Source of the DNA: Bacteroidales bacterium UBA2716 | GTDB lineage: Bacteria; Bacteroidota; Bacteroidia; Bacteroidales; UBA932 | Assembly: GCA_002354005.1 (NCBI GenBank) | Contig: DEKS01000087.1 | Location: 559-10,208 of the forward strand | DNA length: 9,650 nt | Reading direction: 5' to 3' | Shown: positions 1 through 4,391 of the stretch, piece by piece | Layout of the letters: every line of letters starts with the position of its first letter | Position numbering within the stretch: the first letter of the stretch is position 1 | Notes under the pieces: model-generated | The model's database searches: none | Seen by the model: only the letters and a program-made list of their open reading frames with translations | Told to the model about the DNA's origin: nothing | Translations under genes and position numbers: made by a program

Positions 1-276
1 CAGGCACTTGCAGCCAATGGCATAGCACTCCGTTATTGGAAGAACGACAATACACAGGAGGTCGAATTCATCCTACAGGACGGGATGAACGTGATACCCG
101 TGGAAGTCAAAAAGGGTAAGAAGGTGGATGCTATCAGCCTGAACAATTTCAAAAAGACCTACAATTGCCCTTTCGCTTATAGAATCTCCGGAAAGAATTT
201 CGGGTTTGCCAATGGGATTAAGGCTGTTCCTCTGTATGCTGTCTTCTGTATTGAAGCGAATGGGGACCTTGAATAA
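1..276 (+). CDS. DUF4143-type ATPase, C-terminal fragment (cut by window start)
   Basis: The window opens inside this gene; 91 C-terminal codons are visible in frame 1, ending at TAA 274-276. The visible part carries the hallmark of the DUF4143 region found at the C-terminus of AAA-type ATPases of the archaeal-ATPase-like family: an 'EVEFIL' strand, a turn, then 'IPVEVKKGKK', which resembles the core of a PD-(D/E)xK nuclease fold (acidic residue followed by ExK), then 'SLNNFKKTY' and a late 'RISGKNFGF' segment. In the full-length family (usually about 370-450 residues) an N-terminal P-loop domain precedes this; it lies outside the window. Such ATPases are common, often multicopy, in Bacteroidales, and their cellular role is not well defined. 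Family assignment rests on motif recognition only. The reading frame is intact to the stop, so nothing suggests that the visible part is a pseudogene. Confidence 0.8.
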   Translation, partial: QALAANGIALRYWKNDNTQEVEFILQDGMNVIPVEVKKGKKVDAISLNNFKKTYNCPFAYRISGKNFGFANGIKAVPLYAVFCIEANGDLE

Positions 277-362
277 AGGCAAGAGCCCTTGAAGCGCTAT
301 GATTTCCGCGGTGACAAGTTTGCAAGTTTGTTTTGAATTTTTTGCGATTTGATTCTATAGTA

Positions 363-388
363 ATATCGAAACCAAATTGATTCGATAT
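363..388. repeat. 8-bp perfect inverted repeat (operator-like)
   Basis: atatcgaa at 363-370 is the exact reverse complement of ttcgatat at 381-388, with a 10-bp spacer. The same octamer recurs alone at 564-571. Dyad symmetry with roughly 18-bp centre-to-centre spacing is typical of a dimeric DNA-binding protein site, or of a recombinase arm or core site. There is no T-run behind it, so it is not a terminator. Confidence 0.5.
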
Positions 389-591
389 GCAAAAGATTCA
401 AAAGTTCCAGTTCGGCCGTCTTTACCCCGCCCCCAAATCCACCAAGACCTATGAACTGTTTCCCTCTTTCTGGTCTTGCTTTAGATAGTGTAAATATGGA
501 TTACAAGGGTCGGGAATCCACTTTTTGAGTTCCCAAACACGCTCCAAGTCTTCAAGAAAAAGGTTCGATATTATATCACTTGGGGCTACAG

Positions 592-636
592 AAACCCTCG
601 CAAGTGACTGTAAATCAGCGCCTCGCGAGGGTTTTT
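592..636 (+). terminator. Rho-independent terminator-like hairpin
   Basis: aaaccctcgc (592-601) pairs perfectly with gcgagggttt (625-634). The intervening 23 nt can partly continue the helix (aagtgactg against cagcgcctc, 5 of 9 pairs) to a taaat loop at 611-615. The 3' arm runs into a T-stretch at 632-636. The structure is more than 300 bp from the stop codon of the DUF4143 gene, so it may have belonged to another, now missing, transcript. Confidence 0.65.
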
Positions 637-644
637 AGTATTTT

Positions 645-665
645 TAGTGGAACATTAGTGGAACA
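645..665. repeat. Short direct repeat tagtggaaca x2
   Basis: tagtggaaca occurs at 645-654 and again at 656-665, giving an 11-bp period, about one helical turn. It sits just after the hairpin terminator and about 100 bp upstream of the regulator start. Helically phased short repeats are typical of protein-binding arm sites near tyrosine-recombinase attachment sites or of activator sites. No function can be assigned from sequence alone. Confidence 0.4.
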
Positions 666-745
666 AATCCTTTTTTTACTCAGTTATAGTGCTCCTCATA
701 AAACTACTAAATAACACTACTATACTGATTTCGTCCAAAAAGAAG

Positions 746-753
746 TATATTTG
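746..753 (+). promoter_or_regulatory. Bacteroidetes -7 promoter element (TATATTTG) for the regulator gene
   Basis: TATATTTG matches the Bacteroidetes sigma-ABfr -7 consensus TAnnTTTG. No clear TTTG -33 element lies at the usual 19-21 bp spacing; a TTTC at 729-732 is closer than usual. Transcription would begin around 757-760, only a few bases before the ATG at 764, so the message would be almost leaderless, or translation would use the in-frame ATG at 773. Confidence 0.55.
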
Positions 754-763
754 TATCCTAACA

Positions 764-2272
764 ATGAATAACATGCGACACTCCCTACTCCTTTTTTTAT
801 TCTGCGCCGGGTTGGCTTTGGGGGCCTGCACGGGCCGGGATAGTGCAGACTGGGAAAGCTTGCGCAAAGAGGCGAATCAACTGTATGGAGAGCAGCGGTA
901 TGAGGAGGCTGTCGAGGTGTATGAAAGGGCGCTAGCAGTTGCAACAGATGACAATCGGCTGACGCTGCGGCAGGATATCATCGACTGCTACCAGGTACTG
1001 GGACGGCAGGACGAGGTGCGGCGATTGTTGGACGTACAGATGCAGGAGGCACATGCAGCCGGAAATAGCAAGATGGAGGCCGAGGCGCTGATGACGCTGG
1101 GCCTTCAGGTCTATGATGCTGGGGATAAGGCCAAGGGCTACGACTATATGCAGCAGGCTGTGGGCCTGATGGAAAAACAGCGCAGTGCGGTGACGGACAC
1201 GGCGGACGTAGACGATGCGCTGTTCCTGCTGGCCTATTACCACAACTGCCTAATGACGCGCAAGGCCGAGGACAACGACCTCCGCGAGGCTCTAGAACAT
1301 ACTAAGGCGGTGGAGTCATGCATCACGGGGACGTCTCAGCCGGAGCGTGCAGAGAATATGCTGGTGAGAGCTCTGGCCTGGCGGGCATATCTCTACTGTG
1401 AGACCGACAATACGGTTCAGGCAGACAGCACATACGCCGTGTGGCAGCAACACCTGCCCGTGAGCATCACCGTGGAGCGCGATATCTGCCACTACCTAAT
1501 GAAGCGTGGCCGTTATGAGGAAGTGCTTAACATTCAGCAACGCTATGTAGACTGGGTGCGCGAGAAGAAGGGCGAATACACCAATGCTATGCGTACATCG
1601 AAACTGTCGATGGCCGAGGCACAGGCCGCGATAGGCCGCGATGCCGAGGCATACTGTCTGCTGAAGGAGGCCTACGAGATCAGCGACACGCTGCACACGA
1701 GGCAGGCCATCGAGAACGCACAGGAACTGGCAGCCGAGCACCACGACCGCGAGCAGCAGGAACAAATCGCCGCGCAACGTCTGTGGATTGCTGCGCTTGC
1801 CGCTATGCTGGGAATTATCGCAGCCGCAGCTCTTCTATATAGAATAAGCGTCGTGCGAAAGAGGGGAGACAAGACCATGGCGGCCATCGTCCGAGACATG
1901 ACCCCGACACAACCACTCACCTCCAGCCTGTCCATATCTTCCGAGCGCAACCGTTTCCTTGCCTTCGACACCGCCGTTAACCAGGGTCGCCTCTATGCCA
2001 AGGCCGATGTGACGCGCGATGTGCTGGTCGGCGTTATGGCTGTGGACAGTAACACCTTTTCACGCATCATCCGTGAGCAATCCGGTTGCCAGAACCTCAA
2101 CGAATACCTAAACAACAAGCGCATCGACCTGGCCTGCCAGTTGCTAAAAGAACACCCCAACTGGTCAATGGAAGCCATCGCCGCCGACTGCGGTTTCCAG
2201 AGCGTCCGTACGTTCTATCGCGTGTTCAAGGGACTGAAACAGATGACGCCTTCCGACTACGTCAAAAAATAA
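764..2272 (+). CDS. TPR / membrane-anchored AraC-type transcriptional regulator
   Basis: A 502-residue one-piece membrane regulator. From ATG 764 it has an N-terminal signal with a lipobox-like L19-G20-A21-C22; an extracytoplasmic helical region of TPR type (first clear repeat 'ANQLYGEQRYEEAVEVYERA' near residues 37-56) extending to about residue 310; a short charged, Gln/Glu-rich coiled segment; one transmembrane helix (about 341-361, starting 'WIAALAAMLG'); then a cytoplasmic AraC/XylS helix-turn-helix domain (about 396-502) ending in 'SMEAIAADCGFQSVRTFYRVFK', the classic second HTH of the family. This layout lets a periplasmic signal act directly on DNA without a kinase. The frame stays open upstream to 689, but those codons overlap the promoter and would bury the signal peptide, so 764 (or 773) is preferred. 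The likely targets are the peptide and lipoprotein genes just downstream, whose promoter region carries an AraC-like direct repeat. An amino-terminal lipid anchor together with a transmembrane helix would be odd; the first segment may simply be a cleaved signal. Confidence 0.85.
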   Translation: MNNMRHSLLLFLFCAGLALGACTGRDSADWESLRKEANQLYGEQRYEEAVEVYERALAVATDDNRLTLRQDIIDCYQVLGRQDEVRRLLDVQMQEAHAAGNSKMEAEALMTLGLQVYDAGDKAKGYDYMQQAVGLMEKQRSAVTDTADVDDALFLLAYYHNCLMTRKAEDNDLREALEHTKAVESCITGTSQPERAENMLVRALAWRAYLYCETDNTVQADSTYAVWQQHLPVSITVERDICHYLMKRGRYEEVLNIQQRYVDWVREKKGEYTNAMRTSKLSMAEAQAAIGRDAEAYCLLKEAYEISDTLHTRQAIENAQELAAEHHDREQQEQIAAQRLWIAALAAMLGIIAAAALLYRISVVRKRGDKTMAAIVRDMTPTQPLTSSLSISSERNRFLAFDTAVNQGRLYAKADVTRDVLVGVMAVDSNTFSRIIREQSGCQNLNEYLNNKRIDLACQLLKEHPNWSMEAIAADCGFQSVRTFYRVFKGLKQMTPSDYVKK

Positions 2273-2307
2273 GGATTGTCACTACCTTTTATAAGGATTG
2301 TCACTAC
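2269..2307 (+). repeat. 17-bp direct repeat, AraC-operator-like, overlapping the regulator stop codon
   Basis: ATAAGGATTGTCACTAC occurs at 2269-2285 and again, perfectly, at 2291-2307, separated by ctttt (22-bp period). The first copy includes the TAA stop of the regulator gene. Two same-orientation sites about two helical turns apart is the arrangement AraC-family activators recognise (araI1/araI2 are 17-bp half-sites with 21-bp period). The repeats lie about 40 bp upstream of the -7 element of the next transcript, a suitable place for activation. Binding is inferred from geometry and neighbourhood only. Confidence 0.5.
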
Positions 2308-2310
2308 TAC

Positions 2311-2345
2311 CCGCCGACGAGCCAACGCCCGCCGGCGGTGTTTTT
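2311..2345 (+). terminator. Terminator behind the regulator gene
   Basis: ccgccg (2311-2316) pairs with cggcgg (2333-2338), followed by tgttttt (2339-2345). This fits a short GC-rich intrinsic terminator for the regulator transcript. Its T-run leads directly into the next -7 promoter element at 2347. Confidence 0.55.
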
Positions 2346-2346
2346 C

Positions 2347-2354
2347 TATTTTTG
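2347..2354 (+). promoter_or_regulatory. Bacteroidetes -7 promoter element (TATTTTTG) for peptide-lipoprotein operon
   Basis: TATTTTTG fits TAnnTTTG. The expected start site (about 2358-2361) leaves a leader of about 28 nt, A-rich and without a Shine-Dalgarno site, before ATG 2388. No good -33 TTTG is visible; that position is occupied by the GC-rich terminator stem. This would be expected for a promoter that needs an activator, such as the AraC-type regulator encoded upstream. Confidence 0.5.
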
Positions 2355-2387
2355 TATTTAACAATTGCAAAAACGTAAATCGACAAA

Positions 2388-2522
2388 ATGGGAAACAAAC
2401 ACAATGAACTCTATGAATCCCCTGCAGCTACCGTTGTGGAGGTAAAAACGCAGGGCATTATCTGCATCAGCGGAGATGTCAATGCAACAATGAACGGTGT
2501 CTTTAGTGAGGAGACTATTTAA
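2388..2522 (+). CDS. 44-residue small protein, 'YESP...VVEVKTQGIIC' type
   Basis: ATG 2388 to TAA 2520-2522 encodes 44 residues. The N-terminal half reads 'NELYESPAATVVEVKTQG' and is followed by 'IICISGDV', then a polar tail. Small Bacteroidales proteins with this pattern (Y-x-x-P, alternating V/E, then G-[IV]-[IL]-C and a short Gly/Asn tail) are often seen next to fimbrillin and surface-lipoprotein genes; this is recalled from general knowledge and not searched. There is no signal peptide or membrane helix. It lies 15 bp before the lipoprotein start, with the lipoprotein Shine-Dalgarno site in between, so the two are very likely cotranscribed. The function is unknown. The single Cys after the hydrophobic strand could be relevant to modification or to pairing with a partner. 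The gene is too short for most automatic gene callers. Confidence 0.7.
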   Translation: MGNKHNELYESPAATVVEVKTQGIICISGDVNATMNGVFSEETI

Positions 2523-2524
2523 AA

Positions 2525-2530
2525 AAGGAG
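2525..2530 (+). promoter_or_regulatory. Strong Shine-Dalgarno site of the lipoprotein gene
   Basis: AAGGAG sits 7 nt before ATG 2538. A near-perfect Shine-Dalgarno site is uncommon in Bacteroidetes and supports 2538 as the start. It suggests that the lipoprotein is translated independently of, and probably more strongly than, the small peptide upstream. Confidence 0.7.
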
Positions 2531-2537
2531 AAGCACT

Positions 2538-4094
2538 ATGAACACAAAGAATATCCTCAAGACACTGGCCTTGGCCATGCTGCTAGTCTCTGCCTGCAAC
2601 AAAAACGAGATTGCTAACGATGAGAACACCGATAAGAAAGGCTTCGCCCTTCCTGTCACTGTGAATGTAACCCGCGAGGGTGACGATGCCACCAAAGCCA
2701 CATATAACGAATCTACCAGAAAGCTGGAGTTCAGCGCGGGCGACAAGCTGTTCGTGAAATCAAAGAGCTTCCATGCTGTAGCAGGCCAGTTTGCCGGCAC
2801 GCTGGATTATGACGCTGTTTCTGGAAAGTTCAGCGGCACCGTGACAACCCAAAAACAATACACTGGCACTATCGATGGCCTTATGGCAAGTGCCTATGCT
2901 TTCCTGCTGCCTGCCGGATATGAAAGCTATGGATTCTATTCTGTTGGAAACGGCTATAACGCTACGATTACTTATGACGATACTAAGGCTTTTGCCCTCA
3001 CGAAGAAAGAGGCCGTGGAGCAGTTCAGCTTTGAGTCTGTGGACGAATATAACAACGGTTTCGCCCTGGCTCCCATGAAAGCCATCGCCAGCTTCACCAT
3101 CAGCGGACTGACGGCAAACAAAGAAGTCGCAGTAAGTTTTAATGCAAGCGGAACAGTTATCAGCGGAAATGTAACGACCAGTGCTGAAGGCGTTGCCACC
3201 TTTGCTGTAGGCGTGTCTCCAGGTCGTAAATTAGAGAATTGCACCCTGACGGTGGACGGCAACAACATCGCGATGCCAACGAAGACAACCGTGGCAGGCC
3301 ATATCTACAACATCAGCAGGAGTGTGCCGAGTGTTCCCGACGGGGCCCTTATCGGCCAGTTCAGCGTGAGCGACACGAAGAAGGTATATTTTTCAAAGGG
3401 TAATCTGCAGTATACCAAGAGTACTGGTAAATGGAGCTTTATGACGAATCAATACAGCACGGTAGAGACTCATAACCAAAGTGTAGGCACCAATTATGCC
3501 AGTCAGAATGTAGTGAGTCTGTTCGGCTGGGGAACCAGCGGAAGTGCTCCGAGTGGTCAAACTGCACGCGCCTCTTATTATACCAATGCGGACAATACCG
3601 ACTATGTCTCTAACATAACCACTACAGGAGTAAGCTGGGGAACAGGCAGTGAATGGGACTGGGGCACAGCCGCAGCCTCAGACCTCGGCTCCGGCTGGCG
3701 CACGCTGACGAAAGACGAGTGGGTGTACCTGTTCAACACTCGCACGGTTAATAACGGTCAAGGTAGCGGCAAGAGCTATACCTTGGGCCAGACGGTGAAC
3801 GATGTGTTAGGTGTTGTCCTCTATCCTGATGACTATACCGGCACTACGTATACAACAAGTAGCGACTGGTCTACCTTCGAGTCTGCGGGCTGTGTATTCC
3901 TGCCAGCTGCCGGCTACCGGAGTGGCCCTTATGTGTACGATGTCGGTTCGAGCGGCAACTACTGGTCGAGTACGGCCAGTAGCGCGAGCAACGCCTACTA
4001 CGTGCGCTTCATTTCGGGCACTGTGAATCCCGCGAACAACAGCAGTCGGTACCGCGGGTACTCGGTTCGCCTGGTTCGCCCGGTGACCGAATAG
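2538..4094 (+). CDS. Surface lipoprotein: fimbrillin-like domain plus C-type-lectin-like (FISUMP/SUMF-like) domain, probable DGR target
   Basis: 518 residues. A lipoprotein signal peptide ends at the lipobox V17-S18-A19-C20. Residues about 30-265 resemble Bacteroidales fimbrillin/Mfa-like modules: 'TKATYNESTRKLEFSAGDKL' near the start and 'VAGHIYNISRSVP' at the end, the usual closing strand of such domains. Residues about 270-518 form a second module with 'KVYFSKGNLQY', 'LFGWGTSG', 'LGSGWRTLTKDEWVYLF', 'CVFLPAAGYR' and 'GNYWSST...RLVRP', matching the Fibrobacter succinogenes major paralogous / formylglycine-enzyme-like fold, a C-type lectin relative. This fold commonly displays ligand-binding loops, and in DGR systems it carries the diversified residues. 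The protein is therefore probably a cell-surface or pilus-associated binding protein. The ligand is unknown. Residues 459-516 show DGR-type codon structure (annotated separately). It follows the 44-residue gene and is closed by hairpins at 4109-4150 and 4192-4224. An enzymatic SUMF1 role is unlikely because of the lectin-like loop pattern and the surface location. Confidence 0.8.
   Translation: MNTKNILKTLALAMLLVSACNKNEIANDENTDKKGFALPVTVNVTREGDDATKATYNESTRKLEFSAGDKLFVKSKSFHAVAGQFAGTLDYDAVSGKFSGTVTTQKQYTGTIDGLMASAYAFLLPAGYESYGFYSVGNGYNATITYDDTKAFALTKKEAVEQFSFESVDEYNNGFALAPMKAIASFTISGLTANKEVAVSFNASGTVISGNVTTSAEGVATFAVGVSPGRKLENCTLTVDGNNIAMPTKTTVAGHIYNISRSVPSVPDGALIGQFSVSDTKKVYFSKGNLQYTKSTGKWSFMTNQYSTVETHNQSVGTNYASQNVVSLFGWGTSGSAPSGQTARASYYTNADNTDYVSNITTTGVSWGTGSEWDWGTAAASDLGSGWRTLTKDEWVYLFNTRTVNNGQGSGKSYTLGQTVNDVLGVVLYPDDYTGTTYTTSSDWSTFESAGCVFLPAAGYRSGPYVYDVGSSGNYWSSTASSASNAYYVRFISGTVNPANNSSRYRGYSVRLVRPVTE
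3912..4085 (+). other. Candidate DGR variable region (VR) in the lipoprotein C-terminus
   Basis: This covers codons for residues 459-516. None of the 58 codons has A in the third position, and Lys, Glu, Gln and Met are absent. 24 of the 25 codons that contain A end in C or T (AGY, TAY, AAY, GAT, ATT, ACT), the products expected from mutating AAY codons of a template at positions 1 and 2. Serine shows the split most clearly: apparent framework serines (471, 477, 493, 509) are TCG, while loop serines (462, 472, 478, 481, 482, 484, 502, 503) are AGC or AGT. The last 25 nt (4061-4085) contain no A, like the invariant GC-rich end that marks the start of mutagenic homing in known DGRs. The codon pattern breaks at CCA (3903-3905) upstream and GAA (4089-4091) downstream. 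No template repeat lies in the window, so the call is inferential. Confidence 0.6.
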
Positions 4095-4108
4095 AAATTA
4101 CCTATTCC

Positions 4109-4150
4109 CGGGGGTCTTGTGGTGACCGCAAGGTCTTCCCAAGACCCCCG
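4109..4150 (+). repeat. Symmetric GCAA-capped hairpin just after the lipoprotein stop
   Basis: cgggggtcttg (4109-4119) pairs perfectly with caagacccccg (4140-4150). The 20-nt interior folds on itself with gacc (4124-4127) and ggtc (4132-4135) around a GCAA tetraloop (4128-4131), so the whole 42 nt forms one nearly continuous hairpin. No T-run follows (tcacgactcg), and a separate true terminator lies downstream. In the Bordetella phage DGR, a hairpin/cruciform with a four-base loop directly after the VR stimulates homing; a similar job here is an inference. RNA 3'-end stabilisation is the plain alternative. Confidence 0.7.
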
Positions 4151-4191
4151 TCACGACTCGCGGACAGAGCCGCCCTCCAACCAATAAAAGC

Positions 4192-4224
4192 AACAAAAGC
4201 GGTCCTCAAGGCCGCTTTTGTTTT
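4192..4224 (+). terminator. Rho-independent terminator of the peptide-lipoprotein operon
   Basis: aacaaaagcgg (4192-4202) pairs perfectly with ccgcttttgtt (4212-4222) around the 9-nt loop tcctcaagg, followed by more T (4221-4224). The A-rich left arm makes it potentially bidirectional. The rest of the gap, 4225-4349, shows no gene or further structure that I can support. Confidence 0.85.
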
Positions 4225-4355
4225 ACGTAAACCTTCCGCAAACACTATGGACAATTCCGCGGAGGCGCTTGAGAAAGCCTTCCCGTCCTGGATGATTTTG
4301 TACGCAAGTCCCACAGGACCCGCCAACTCCCGGCAGTGCATTCAAAGAAATGTTG

Positions 4356-4363
4356 TATATTTG
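4356..4363 (+). promoter_or_regulatory. Bacteroidetes -7 promoter element (TATATTTG) for the GH5-GH94 operon
   Basis: TATATTTG is identical to the element before the regulator gene and fits TAnnTTTG. Transcription from about 4367-4370 would give a leader of 20-25 nt before ATG 4392. An in-frame ATG at 4350 lies upstream of this element and so would not be in the transcript. No clear -33 TTTG is visible. Confidence 0.55.
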
Positions 4364-4391
4364 TAAAAACATTCAACCCTTGTTAATCACT

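Larger units (their letters stand above)
277..763. other. AT-rich intergenic region without a convincing gene
   Basis: About 490 bp separate the DUF4143 ATPase from the TPR/AraC regulator. No open frame here looks like a recognisable protein on either strand. The visible structures are annotated separately: an inverted repeat (363-388), a hairpin terminator (592-636), direct repeats (645-665) and the -7 element of the next gene (746-753). The octamer ttcgatat of the inverted repeat recurs at 564-571. The mixture of repeats and low GC would fit a remnant of an integration boundary, but no integrase or tRNA gene is present to prove it. Confidence 0.6.

Noticed and set aside
387..488. 33-codon ORF beginning MQKIQKFQFGRL
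   Set aside because: It is short, has no Shine-Dalgarno site or promoter element, and its start codon is inside the inverted repeat arm; it could be a gene remnant but there is not enough to call it.
592..665. 3' end of a tRNA gene used as an integration site
   Set aside because: No acceptor stem, T-arm (GGTTCRA) or anticodon arm can be folded here; the stem is terminator-like.
2538..4094. Formylglycine-generating (SUMF1) enzyme
   Set aside because: The similarity is to the shared C-type-lectin-like fold only; the lipoprotein signal, fimbrillin-like N-terminus and variable-loop codon pattern do not fit a sulfatase-modifying enzyme.
4109..4150. Hairpin read as a normal transcription terminator
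   Set aside because: No T-run follows the stem, and a textbook terminator is present 40 bp downstream.
4095..4391. Possible DGR template repeat or accessory gene in the gap after the variable lipoprotein
   Set aside because: By eye nothing here resembles the 3912-4085 block, and there is no suitable ORF on the plus strand; only hairpins and a promoter are visible.
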